Shown here in pieces: positions 1-12,100 of a stretch of DNA of 64,000 nucleotides; positions within the stretch are counted from its first letter, which is position 1, and every line of letters starts with the position of its first letter. Below the pieces are notes generated by a model. The model was given only the letters and a program-made list of their open reading frames with translations. It searched no databases and was not told where the DNA came from. The translations under genes and the position numbers were made by a program. The DNA comes from Trogon surrucura (lineage: Eukaryota; Chordata; Aves; Trogoniformes; Trogonidae): contig CM036617.1 of the NCBI GenBank assembly GCA_020746105.1, positions 160,774,912 to 160,838,911 on the forward strand, read 5' to 3'.

Positions 1-65
1 TTTTTCTGAGGTAGAGGACAAGATCTGCAGAACAACACATACCGCTGCAGTATGACTACTGAAAT

Positions 66-199
66 GTCCAAGGCCAGGCTGGATGAGGCTTTGAGCAACC
101 TGGTCTAGTGGGAGGTGTCCCTGCCCATGGCAGGGAGGTCGGAACTGAATGATCTTTAAGGTCCCTTCCAACTCAAATCATTCTATGATTCTATTATTA
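66..199 (+). mobile_element. CR1 LINE 3' fragment
   Basis: A short 5'-truncated CR1 copy, recognisable by AGGCTGGATGAGGCTTTGAG, CCCATGGCAGGGAGGT and the final ATTCTATGATTCTATT tail. It lies in the SLC41A2 intron. Confidence 0.85.
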
Positions 200-576
200 T
201 GTTTAAAATAACTTCCTTTTTGAGAGAACTGAACTATTTTTTATATGTTGGTCATATAGTTTAGTGTGCTTTTTTTCCACAGAGTACTAATTTATAACTT
301 ACTTCTCAAAACACAGAATGTCTTCATGCATATATTTTGCATCTTTTGACAATTGCTTTCCAACTGGTTTTACTTCCATTTCTTTGCCATTTTGTTTCAT
401 TTTGTGATAGTAGTGACTTTCAAGGGACAAAGTATTAAAAGAAATGCTAACTTAAAAACTTAGCAACATAGTAAGACACTTTACCTCAAGCTACACTGTA
501 AATATTTTACAGTGTTCAAAGTGTTCAAGGCTCTGCAAATACATGTATTAAGTTTAAATATTACGACAATATTTAA

Positions 577-612
577 GTGCAGATAAGTGTGCAGATAAGA
601 GTGCAGATAAGA
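577..612. repeat. 3 x 12-bp tandem repeat
   Basis: Three direct copies of GTGCAGATAAG(T/A), the last two identical. A small minisatellite-like array in the SLC41A2 intron. Confidence 0.9.
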
Positions 613-1374
613 ATCTCCTTTGCATCCTTCTTAAACATACATGCTAAATAAATGAAATGGCAGGCAAGGGAGAGCTTAACTCTTTTTCTCCTTTGAAGAA
701 GTTTTGGAAAAGTATTCAAAAAATCCCTGTTAAAACAGTAATCTTGCAAAATGCTTAATCAAGCCCAAAAATGAGTTAGTGTCAAAGGGCATACTTCTCT
801 CCCCTACCACCAACTACACATTCACGTTTCCTTTCTTGAACCAGATATACGAGCTCCACAAGTGAGTTCACAGCAACATAAACTTGCCTGTTGTTTTTTC
901 ACAGAGAAAAAAGGGGATCACCTACAAAATGATCTGATTGATCACACGCAACCCTGTAAGCATGCACAAATGCTCTTAGGGTTGGGAAGGGAGAAAAAGA
1001 GCAGGACCACTCCTTTCAGCTGAAGATTTCCATAAAGAACAAGTTTATTGTGATACTGTGGAATAGATGGACCTAAACAAAATGTTTGTGAAGTCATATT
1101 GCTAATGCCTAACACTGATAACACACAGTCAAAACAAGAGCCTGCATAAGTTTACAGGGATGACCAGATGAATGGTGTTTCGGTGTCAACTGTTTGGGTT
1201 TTTTTTAACTTCCTCTTAAAAAATCAATGAGAGTGACCAAAACTACAGAACAAAGCTGGAGAATACAAATCACACAATATAAATATTGTGCTTGAATAGG
1301 CAGTTGACCTAAGTACATCTCACATAGTCGTGCCAGCTCCACAGTGAGTGGAAGGAGTCTGGCTTACATTACGT

Positions 1375-2490
1375 AGGTTTTCGACACTGTCTCCCACAGC
1401 ATCCTCACAGCCAAGCTTAAGAAGTGTGGACTGGATGACTGGACAGTGAGACAGATTGGGAACTGGCAGAAGGACAGAGCTCAGGGAGTTGTGGTCAGAG
1501 GGGAGGAGTCTAGCTGGAGGCCCGTAGCTAGTGGTGTCCTCCAGGTGTTAGTACTAGGTTCAGTCCTGTTCAATAAATATATTCACCAATGACCTAGATG
1601 AAAGGATAGAGGGTACCCTCGGTCAGTTTGCTGATGATAAAAAACTGGGACGAGTGGCTGACATGCCAGAAGGCTGTGCTGCCATCCAGCATGACCTAGA
1701 CAGGCTGGAGAGCTGGGCAGATAGAAACCTAATGAAATTCAGTCAAGTGCAAGTGTAGAGTACTGCATCTGGGGAATAACAACCCCGTGTATCAGTAAAG
1801 GCTGGGGACTGACCTGTTAGAGAGCAGCTCCTAGGAAAAGGACCTGGGAGTCCTGGTGGACAGCAGGATGACCATGAGCCAGCAATCTACTCTTGTGGCC
1901 AAGAAGGCCAATGGCATCCTGGGGTGTATTAAGACAAGTGTGGCCAGAAGGTCAAGGAAGGTTCTCCTCCCCCTCTACTCTGCCCTGGTGAGGCGTCATC
2001 TGGAGTAGTGTGTCCAGTTCTGGGCTCCCCAGTTCAAGAAGGACAAGGAACTACTGGAGGGAGTCCAGCACAGAGCCACTAAGATGATGAGGGCACTGGA
2101 GCATCTTTCATATAAGGAAAGGCTGAGAGAGCTGGGTCTGTTTAGCCTAGAGAAGAGGAGGCTGAGGGGGTATCTCATTTAAAGAGCAGATGCCAGGAAG
2201 ATGGGGCCAGACTCTTCTCACTGGTGTCCAAGAGAACAAGGCAAAATGGTCACAAACTGGAAAACAGGAGGTTCATCCTAAACATAAGAATATAATTCTT
2301 TACTGTGAGGGTAACTGAGCACTGGCACAGGCTGCCCAGAGAGGTGCTGGAGCCTCCATCTCTGGAGACATTCAAAACCCACCTGGACGTGTTCCTGTGT
2401 GACCTACTGTAGGTGATCCTGCTCTGGCAGGTGGGTTGGACTATGTGATCTTCAGAGGTTCCTTCCAATGTCTGACATTCTGTGATTAAC
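1375..2490 (+). mobile_element. CR1 LINE, longer truncated copy with reverse-transcriptase remnant
   Basis: About 1.1 kb of CR1. The start decodes in pieces to the late reverse-transcriptase region (FDTVSHSIL, FADD box near 1625-1640), then the C-terminal region ([21 protein letters not shown]) and the CR1 3' UTR, ending at the CTGACATTCTGTGATT tail. Frameshifts and stops mean it is dead. It is 5'-truncated, as most CR1 copies are. Confidence 0.88.
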
Positions 2491-2589
2491 ACTAACATCA
2501 AAGAGAAGTATAACTACGCCCTGAGGTAGATAAAAAACACAGTCTTGAGACAGATTTAGTGAAATGACTGATTCTAAAGTGGATGAGAA

Positions 2590-2969
2590 ATTCATAGAAT
2601 GATAGAATCATTTTGCTAGGAAAAGACCTTTAAGATCATCAAATCCAATGATTATCTAACTCTACCAGACCCACTTCTAAACCATGACCCTGAGCACCAC
2701 ATCTAGACAGCTTTTAAACACACCCAAGGAGGGCGAGTTTAATCACTTTCCTGGGCAGCCTGTTCTGATCTTTGATGACCCTTTCAGTGTAAAAGTATTT
2801 CATAATGTCTAACCTAAACCTCCCTTCCTGGTGGAACTTGAGGCCATTTCCTCTTGTCTTATCACTTGTTACTTGGGCGAAGAGACCAACACCCACATTG
2901 CCACAACCTCCTTTCAGGTAGTTGTAGAGAGTGATAAGGTCTCCCCTCAGCCTCCTTTTCCTCCTGGAC
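2590..2969 (-). mobile_element. CR1 LINE (minus), 3' half, interrupted by another CR1
   Basis: Begins with the reverse-complement tail (ATAGAATGATAGAATCATTT) and runs through the 3' region to CAGCCTCCTTTTC. It stops abruptly where a plus-strand CR1 starts, and its sequence continues at 3778 with TCAGACTAAACAATCC, the expected next CR1 stretch. Confidence 0.85.
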
Positions 2970-3777
2970 AGGCTGGGTGGATGGGCTGAGACCAATGGGA
3001 TGAAGCTCAATAAGACCAAGTGCAGGGTCCTACACTTTGGCCACTATAACCCCCTGTAGCACTAGAGACTGGGGGAGGAGTGGCTGGAGAACAGCCCCGC
3101 AGAGACGGACCTGGGAGTACTGGCTGACAACCGGTTGAGCATGAGCCAGCAGTGTGCCCAGGTGGCCCAGAAGGCCAATGGCATCCTGGCTTGTATCAGG
3201 AACGGTGTGGCCAGCAGGAGCAGGGATGTGACTCTGCCCCTGTGCTCAGCACTGATGAGGTCTCACCTCGAGTCCTGTGTGCAGGTCTGGGCCCCTCACT
3301 GCAAGAAAGACACTGAGGGGCTGGAGCGGGTCCAGAGGAGAGCAACGAGGTTGGGGAAGGCACTGGAGGGAAAGACCTGTGAGGAGAGGCTGAGGGAGCT
3401 GGGGGTGTTTAGCCTGGAGAAGAGGAGACTCAGGGGGGACCTCATCACTCTCGACAACTGCCTGAAGGGAGATTGTAGTCAGGTGGGGGTCAGGCTCCTG
3501 GGCAACTGGTGACAGGATGAGAGGGCACAGCCTGAAACTGCATCAGGGAAGGTTTAGGTTGGATTTCAGGAAGCACTTCCTCATGGAGAGGGTGCTCAGG
3601 CATTGGGATGCACTGCCCAGGGAAGTGGTGGAGTCACCATCCCTGGAGGTGTTTAAGGAGAGGCTGGATGTGGCACTTAGTGCCGTAGTCTGGCTGTTAC
3701 AATGCTATTGAGTCATAGGCTGGACTTGATCTCAGAAGTCTTTTCCAGCCTCAACAATTCTGTGATTCTGTGATTCT
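2970..3777 (+). mobile_element. CR1 LINE (plus) nested inside the minus-strand CR1
   Basis: A better-preserved CR1 copy with a 125-codon open remnant of the reverse-transcriptase C-terminus (3135-3509: [40 protein letters not shown]) and a CTGTGATTCTGTGATTC tail. It splits the surrounding minus-strand CR1 and is therefore younger. 5'-truncated. Confidence 0.88.
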
Positions 3778-3950
3778 TCAGACTAAACAATCCAGTTCCC
3801 TCAGCAAGTCTTCATAAGGCTTGTTCTTGAAACCCTTATCAGTTTCATTGCCCTTCTCTGAACCCACTCCAGCATCTCAATGTCCTTCTTATACTGCTGC
3901 CCAAAACTGAACACAATACTCAGGGTGTGGCCTCAGCAGTACTAAGCAGC
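3778..3950 (-). mobile_element. CR1 LINE (minus), 5'-side continuation of the interrupted copy
   Basis: Continues the minus-strand CR1 broken at 2969: CTCAGCAAGTCTTCATAAGG, TGAACCCACTCCAGCATCTC and CAGGGTGTGGCCTCA are standard for this part of CR1. It fades out near 3950. Confidence 0.82.
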
Positions 3951-5779
3951 TGAAGTATAAATTTAGGCAACAAGATGAATGTGAGCAGATGAAGGTGAGC
4001 AGACAACGCTTGAAGCCAGGTGTATTATGTCTAACGGAAATTCGCTAACAAGACACTATTTTTTGGCTGACCACATAATTACAGTCAAGTAAAGATAATT
4101 AGTTTACAGCCCCAAGAGCATAGACTTGTCTACAAATTCAGATGCAATTACAAGCTAACTGAGCAAGAAGGGTATGAATTAGCTCCAATGGTGAACTTGT
4201 GTTAGAAATTTCCTCCTCAAAAGGTAAAGCTACTCACAAGGGCACAATCCTGCATTTACTACAAAGACAGTATCTGGTAGGGAGCCAGCTAGTGCAAATT
4301 TAGGTCAGAGAAGAGAAGATTAATCATACAAGTGCCTCCAAATAACTGTTTAGACATGCTCTGAACTAATACACTCCTGTTTTCACCTAAGTTGAGGATG
4401 ACAGGACCAAAGATTGGATGGCTAAGAGAGCAGGGGTCAATGAAATCAATGTGAAGAATGCAAAGGTCAGAATAACCTCTTTCACAGTGGTCTGAGAGAA
4501 CTGGCATGTAAATTGCAGGTCTAGTAGTAAGCTTGTTTATTAAACTCTCCAGTAAGCAATGATCCAATACGACACTGCACCTGCTTTTAAAGCCTGGGGG
4601 AAGCAGAGCAATCAATGCCACTGTCCTGGAGTTCAAATTCACATCTGGCAAGTAAGTCCAAACTGCCACCTGTAAGAAGTTACTTGTAACAGGTTTACAC
4701 AATTTTTTAAGTAAGAATCAGAAACATTACAGAGTTCTTGTGTATTTGTTTGCCTTTGAAGTAGCACTAGAGGGGGATGTGGCTGGCTATCCACCACCTC
4801 ACAGACTTGTCCACATTGCAACTGATGTTGAGCATGAAAAAAAGACACGAGAGAAAGCTGGAAGGTTCTTTGCAAGATAAAACCCTTCCCACCCCCCAAA
4901 AACCTAAATATAATCCTGTTAGCATTATCTTGATAATGAATGATCTATATACTGTTCTTATTTTGTACAGTATTGTTCTCTTAAACCTCCACTGTGTTGT
5001 GCACATGCACAGACACATACACTGGAGAACATTTACTGATGAGCTCTTCACCAGTTAAAAGAAATTTGAGTCATTGCTGGCAAAAGAAAGAATGTTCACC
5101 AAACTGTGACAAGCCTCTGCCTCCTCCCTGTGAAGGATGTTCAATGAACTTACGACTAAGTAAGTCTCAGGAAGTATTTCAATCACCGTTGTAACTTAGT
5201 CCAGGGTCTGTCACGATTCTTGAAGAAAACGGGTAATTCAAGAAAATTAGAGTCATTAGAAAACAACCAAACGAGTAACCAAAAAAAAACCCCAAAACAA
5301 CCAAGCAACCACAAGTCTGTTGATGCAAACCTGGAAAGTATCTTGGTGACAGTGGTGCTGTGATTGTGACTTTTGGCAATGCCAAAGAAACTGGAACTTT
5401 CACACACCACACAGCACTCACTGTCTGTAGAAACATACACTGCACTGACCTCTTCTCAGCAAGTTAATTGATCTTCATGTAGAAGGACATGAACAGAGCT
5501 GGCTAAATCTGATCTGGCCAAGACAGACATACAGCAATTTCTGGTCCTGGGGCAAGAGGAAACCTTTCTGGCATGCTTGAGCGAAAACCTCTGAAGCATC
5601 AGCTGACAAGTCTTGGTGAGACTTAATGACAATGGTAAGTGGCACTGGTAGCACTCCTCAAACTAAGCATCCTCAGTCTGAGTCTTGGTAAAAGCTTGGG
5701 CTTCAAATGGTCAAACTGGCTCTGAAAAGTCATGTTCAAGAAATCCACAGATCATGTTATCACACAGTTACTGGGATAC

Positions 5780-6913
5780 TGTGCTGGGTTTGCCTGGCCA
5801 GATCTCAGTGGTGGCAGGGAGAGAAGGGGGGAGTTGTAGGGGCAGCTTGTGCAAGAAGCTGCTAGAAGCTTCCCCTAGGTATGATAGAGCCAATGCCACC
5901 TGGCTCCAAAGATGGACCCGCCGCTGGCCTATCAGTGATGATAGGATAGGAACGCCTCTGTGAAAAGATATTTAAGAAATGGGGAATAAAGAACCGCAGC
6001 ACACAACAACTGGCAGAGAGAGACAGAGGGGTGAGAATACGTGAAGACACCAAGGTCAGTGAAGGGGGGGGGAGGATGTGCTCCAGGCACCAGAGGAGAG
6101 ATTCCCCTGCGTCGTGCTGAAGACCACAGTGAAGCAGGCTGTCCGGCTGCAGCCCATGCGTGTGACAGGGTGTAGATGTCCACCTGCGGCCCGTGGAGGA
6201 CCCCACACTGGAGCGGGTGGATGCCTGAAGGGGGCTGTGTCCCCGTGGGAAGCACGTGCTGGAGCAGGTTGCTGCCAGAGCCTGTAACCCGTGGAGAGAG
6301 AGAAGTCCAGCAGGTTGTCTGGCAGGACTTCTGTGACACCGCAGGGGACTCACACTGGAACAGTTTTCCCCTGAAAGACTGCACCCCAGGGTGAGACTCA
6401 CATTGGGGCAGTTTGTCGAGAACTGTCTCTTGTGAGAGGACTCACGTTGGATAAAGTGTGTAAAGATCATCTCCTCCGAGAGGCACCCCACAATGGCCCA
6501 AGGGAAGAGTGAGGAGTCCTCCCCCAGAGGAAGAAGGAGCAGTGGAAATGACATCTTTGGATGAACTGACCCGCGACCCTCATTCCCTGACCCCCTGCAC
6601 TGCCTGAGGGGAGGAGGTGGGTAACTGGGATTGATGTTAAACCCGGGAAGAAGGAAGGGGTGGGGGGGGAGGTGTTATTTTAAGATCTGCTTTTAGTTCT
6701 CATTACTTATCAATCAAAACCAGAGATGAGTAAATCTAACTGATTTCCCCAAAATCAAGTCTGTTTTGCCTGGGACGGTGGATGCGGGTGATCTCCCTGT
6801 CTTTATCTCAAATCATGGGCCCTTCATTCTATCTTCTCCCTCGTCTAGCTGAGAAGGAGTGATAGAGCGGCTGTGGTGGGCACCTGGTCACCAGTCAGGG
6901 TCAAATCCCTACA
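5780..6913 (+). mobile_element. Solo LTR of an avian ERVL-type endogenous retrovirus, 1134 bp, with target duplication
   Basis: The element starts TGTGCTGGG and ends CCCTACA, with the 5-bp direct repeat GATAC on both sides (5775-5779 and 6914-6918). Its 3' third (CCCAAAATCAAGTCTGTTTT, ACGGTGG, GATCTCCCTGTC, GTGATAGAGCGGC) matches the common long avian ERVL LTR as I recall it. No gag, pol or env lies beside it, so it is a solo LTR left by recombination between two LTRs. It contains imperfect CAC..TGGA/GGGCAG repeats at about 6200-6450. Long minus-strand open frames inside it are incidental. It lies in the SLC41A2 intron. Confidence 0.85.
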
Positions 6914-7689
6914 GATACTCTGTAAGAATGCCATTTGGGGCTGAGAGGAGTCGCCTAAACCTCATGATGGCAACTTTAGTTACTAAACATTGAACATGCA
7001 GCCAGTGTTGTGGAAACGCCACTATCCTTTATCTGGGTGTCTGGGAGGGGCATCAGCCCCTTGATGTTTGGTAACAGTTGATGGGTGACAAGAACCAAGG
7101 TCAGGTTTCCCTGTGCAGAAAAACGGTCTGCATGACCCTTTTCCAAATGTCTCCTGAGAGCTGCGAGGTTCACAGATGAGATGGCACTAATGAGCATAGG
7201 GAAATCAGGCACTGATTGGCCCAGAGAAGTTCTGGTGCCAAGAGCTGGAAAAGGTCATAAGCTCAGCTGAGACAAAGAATTAGAGATCTCATTAATTGAA
7301 GCAGAAGTGGTGATGTTGATTCTGACCTTTTTTTAAACCTTCACCAAGGCCCTGGTAGATCTTGGACTTGGTGTATTTTTCACTATGCAATGCAAGCACT
7401 TTCGATCCTCAGGCCATGAACTGTAGCAATCAGGAACAAATTAAGCAACAGGTCAACACAAAAAAAACCAGTAAGGTAAAAGACAAAAGTAATCACGCCT
7501 GACAGTAAAGGCAGTGAGGTTTAAGCACAAAATATCGTTAAGGAACAGTAATAATACTCAGAAAAGTAAGAGAATTAAAATCAAACAGAAAACAAGACTG
7601 AATAGCTAAGGTTGCCATTGACAAAGATACAACAAAACATGTCAATTCTTATGTATGAAAGAATGGATACGGGGCAAAAGTAATCAATT

Positions 7690-8290
7690 TCTATAATGGG
7701 CATGACACAATCAAACGCTCATAGGGCTGCCAGGGCTACATCCATCACAGCGTGCGTTTGGGCAATAACTCAATATAGTGTGGCAATGGCATTCATTAAT
7801 GACAGAAGACTGGAAGATCCTGTCAATACAAAGCATTGTAATATTGTACAAAAACTGATTGACCTTGAGGATGACAGCAACAAAATCAGATGAAATTGAA
7901 CAGCTGAAATGCAAGGTTGTGCAGTTAGGGACTAAGAATATTTCTGCCACAAGATGGGAGTGACAGCTGGAAATAACACAGAAGGAGAAAGACTAGTCAT
8001 TGATCACAACATGACCACGTGCTCTAAATCTGACACTGCTATGCAAATAAATAAATATAAAGCTAGAAATTTTCAGGAGCAATTTTCAAGAGAAATAGGG
8101 AGGTGCTACTCTACAAAGCCATAATAAGGTCTCATCTGGAGTTATAAACACCTTTGACCAAACATTTTCTACAAAAGATTCACTCAAGCAGGAACAGGCA
8201 GAGAGTGGGGGCCTTGCTGGAGAATGGAAAAACTACCTTACAAAGAAGAAACACTGCATTAGGCAACGGCTTAAGGAGATACCCAGTTCA
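7690..8290 (+). mobile_element. Old, diverged CR1/L3-like LINE remnant
   Basis: Scattered similarity to the CR1 C-terminal coding region: AATGCAAGGTTGTGCAGTTA, a GACCACGTGCTC-type segment, AAGGTCTCATCTGGAGTTAT, and GGAACAGGCAGAGAGTGGG. Heavily decayed, so boundaries are rough and subfamily is uncertain. The open frames here (65 and 79 codons) have no independent support as genes. Confidence 0.45.
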
Positions 8291-9019
8291 GGTACCAGAA
8301 ATAGTTTAGCCACTTTATTAAAACATTGTTTACTATAGGTATTCACACGTACATAAAAAAAAAAAAAAAGTTAAAAATATGGTAAGGTAATCTGGCTTGC
8401 TCAGGCTAAAAAAAATGAAGTGATGGAACATCCCCTGAGATGGAGAAAAAGAACTATGACAAATATGCAAGAAAGAAGACAGTAGAAAAAAACTAGTTAT
8501 GCTGTGTTACAGTGTTGACACGCACAAAAAATAAGCAGACCCCCAGAAAAACACCACAATAAAAAAGGAATAAAATTATTTAGCCAGAAAGCTACAAAAG
8601 AGTTTCTTACCATTTCATCAACAAAGGTCTTGATTAGCAATATTAGCAATGTTTTATTTTGGTGCCATGTAAGCGTTCTTTAGAAAAATGTGTTCAAAAC
8701 GTACGCATTTTGTAGCCTATTTAAACCCCCTCAAGGCCAAAGAGATGATAACTTTACCAAATATACATGTAAATGTCAAAAATTTACTTCAGCTGTTCTG
8801 AATCACAGAATCATGATGACTCAGAAGTGACTGAAGAAGTAAAATTTTGATGGGTAGAGATGACAAGAGGGTCACCTTTTTAACTTTGCCAATTAATAAC
8901 AGATTAAACAGCCAGATTAACCCATACACATAAACCACTTGTGTTCCAAAGATCTGTTTTCCTTTTGGAATATTTAAAATATATGTTTAAAGAGCAAAGG
9001 GAGAGAAAAAGTTACTTAC

Positions 9020-9127
9020 AGCAGTCGAAAGTCGGGATGCCAAGGTCATTTCCAAATTTCCTTTGAGACCGAGAAGTGCAGGAACCAAGATAAAAACTTC
9101 AGTAACATTCTTGAACACATCCCAGTG
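9020..9127 (-). CDS. SLC41A2: SLC41A2 second coding exon
   Basis: This exon holds 36 codons, from [12 protein letters not shown] to RLSTA, flanked by an acceptor (CCTTTATATAG, AG at 9129-9128) and a GTAAGT donor (9019-9014). It carries the strongly conserved [18 protein letters not shown] segment of SLC41/MgtE proteins, part of the first membrane bundle. Both boundaries are phase 0, which agrees with the preceding exon. No following exon is recognisable to its left. Confidence 0.93.
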
Positions 9128-12100
9128 CTATATAAAGGATACAGCAGGAAACATTCAATTGCAAAATTCTCTTTAGACTATCCACAAAGTATTCAAAAAA
9201 AATCTGTAATTCATAACTTACCCCTCTAAAAAAAAAAAAAAAATCAATCTTTTTATATTAGACCTAAAAGTCTAAAGCCAGAACTGTTATCTGTCTAGAT
9301 AAAACAGATTTATGAGTGCATATTACTACTTCAAAGATGAGAATACCAAAAGTAAGAGATACAAAACTTGGCTTTAAAACAAACCTAGATGAAAAAAAGA
9401 TGTCATTAATCTGAAGTCTTTTTTTCCATGACTTTAAAATTATGCCAAGTACTATGACTGCTCTTGAATTCTGCTCTTAATTTAAAACTCCTTCATCTTT
9501 TGTCTCCCAGCTGTGTAGAAACCTCACAGGAAAACACCAAGGAATTAGTTGTCAAATGAACAGAGCCTGTAAGTGAAAAATCTTATCTTTAACTTCTAAG
9601 TGTGAAATTTAGAATGGTACAGTTTTCCAAAATCTGGATTTTATAATGCAAACTTTCCCATAATTTCTGTGCGCTGGTTTCTCAGCACCCAGATGCTGTG
9701 CTACTTTCACCTATTTAATTTGCAATCATTTACCATCTTTAACTAAACTAACAAAACTGTAAATTGGCTTTGTATTCAGGGATTTGCAATCATTTAAATT
9801 ATTATTTTAATTAAATAGATTTAATTCTCAAATGTAAACAAGATCTGAGAATTACCTATATGTGGCTTTACATCAGTATTATTCACGGTGAGCTGAACTG
9901 GGAAAGCAAGAAAGACTAAAAGTAATGTAGAAGGAAAGATCAAGATATACCTTAGGCCAGTTCAAAAAACAGCTGCACAAATACATTTCCTTAAAGGAAG
10001 CCAAGCTGAAACATTTGGTTGGAAGCCAGCAGGGGCAGCAGGCACAACCGCCTCTTTTGGCTGATCATTATGCTGTACCATGCAGTAAATAATCATACAT
10101 TAACAGAGTACAAAAAAAGAATCTGTACAAAGAATAAATTGGTAAGGCGTGAACGAACTAAGCAAAAGATTGGTGTAGAACATGGAAAGGAGGCATTAAA
10201 GTTTGCATGTCGAATTTTGTTTTCCTTTTTCCTGATATATAAAAGTGTCTTCCAATTGCAATTGATTGAAGTCCAAGCTTCCTTTAGTCTCTCAAGATTT
10301 TGAGTGACAGTCACCTCTTACCTCTCTTTAACTTTGTAAACTCTTTAGGTGTAGCTAAAGAAAATGCTGAAGCTGAATGAAAAAAAAAAACACCACAAAA
10401 TCTAAACAGATTATTTTACTGTCTTTTTGTTTAAATATTGTGGTTATTTAATTTTTAAAAAATATTTCTTTGTTAATCTATTCATACAGAAAGAGAAAAT
10501 CCATGTGTTTGTGTTTATAAGAATTTTTTTTTTTGAAAATCAAATTAGGTAGGAAATAAAAGTAAATAGAGCCTTCAAAATGCCAAGAAGGCAAGAAAAT
10601 AAGCTAGTCCAATAAACCTTTAATTGTTCTTGTCTCCAGAACTTTCTTCAAATATCACTGCAAAAAGAACTATTTCATAGGCAAATCTTATTTTTAACTC
10701 CATTGAAATACTGCTGACATCTACAACTGTGTTAAACTAGAAAGCCATCTCCAAATGTTCCGTATCAGTAGAGTCTTAGAGATATAATACTCCAAAGCAG
10801 GTTTAAAAAATATTATTAAGCTTCAGTCTTATAACTGAAAGTTGTATTTTATCTTAGCCCTGAATAACTATCATCAGTTATATCTGCTACCACAAACCAA
10901 GATCATCTGACTTTCCTGGATCTAGTGTAATTATATTTCAAGGTGTACGTGAGTTTACAGCCCTGTTCACGCCCCTGATGTTTCCAAGCGTTCAGTGTAC
11001 CTAATGCTACATGAACAAGTCAATTACACACACACAAATATTCAAAAAAAACCCTCTAAATCACTTCATATGTATTTCATGTAACATATGGATGTAATGC
11101 ACATTTTCATACACCATATGGATCATCACGGACCAAATCTACACATCATTTCAAAGATTGCATAGACTGGAAACACACAAAGAAATGAGAAAATGCAATA
11201 CAATCTTCTACTCTTTCTAAACTCACATGTATTGCAGCATCATGGTTAATTACAACTCCCACTTGGCTACATATACATGTACTAGTTTCAGCAGAAATTT
11301 TGAACCATGACTATATTTCTATCCTTAATTAAAGCAGAAGGTAACAGTTTTACTCAACAGCTCACTGGGGCTAAACACTTACCATGATGTGAAACATTCC
11401 AAATGAAACACTGGAACTGTTTAATACGAGGTTTGGGGACAAGGAGTTCATATCAGCAGAATCATAAAGAGACCTAATTACTCCTCCATATTGTAAACAT
11501 CTACAGTATTACACGCTACAAATATACAGACTACCTTTTAAAAAGATATATCTTCCAAAGCAAATACCAACCTGTACAATATCCAAAACCATGCCAGCAG
11601 AAACAGTTCCAAATCCTGCTAGCAAAAAAGGTACAAGTATCTGTAAAGCCATAATACTACTAGATTCTTTGGGTTGTTTTCTACTCCCTTCCACGATGAC
11701 ATCTTCATTACTGTCACTAGACAGGTTGTCTTCCTGCAACATGGCATCTGTTTCTGAAGTGCCCATTCCATCACAGTAACTATAACTGGTAAAATCATCA
11801 TATTTAGGGCTACAGCTGGATGGGCTGTGTCCATTACTACCATGAAAACTTGGTTCTGAGAAGTGATGGTACTCTGTGTGTTGCTCAGACCTGACATTAA
11901 AATTGTGTCCTGCTGGTCGTAATCCATCTTGCAAGACACCGTTCACTTTTTTGTGTCTTTCATCCTGGTTTATTTGGTAAACAACAGGAACCATGCTCAA
12001 AAGCAGTCTCAAAAATTTATCAGACTGAATTGTGTTAAGATTTATGGTCCAGTTAACAAAACTTTCTCTGTCATGAACTTTGTTATTTGTTTTGGAGATG

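Larger units (their letters stand above)
1..9019. other. SLC41A2 intron (3' part), non-repeat remainder
   Basis: Apart from the CR1 copies, the solo LTR and the old LINE listed separately, the segments 200-1374, 3951-5774, 6919-7689 and 8291-9019 hold no exon, RNA gene or repeat that I recognise. I looked for the next SLC41A2 exon and did not find it. Short A-runs (for example 8357-8370) are the only simple sequence. Confidence 0.6.

Noticed and set aside
3135..3512. Protein-coding gene (125-codon open frame)
   Set aside because: It is the C-terminal remnant of a CR1 reverse transcriptase within a truncated LINE copy; the same applies to frames at 14890-15309, 15393-15737 and 35875-36534.
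5862..6554. 230-codon minus-strand frame as a host or viral gene
   Set aside because: It lies wholly inside the solo LTR, antisense to it, and has no retroviral or cellular protein motif.
5780..6913. Complete endogenous provirus
   Set aside because: Only one LTR lies between the matching GATAC duplications; no gag, pol or env sequence and no second LTR flank it.
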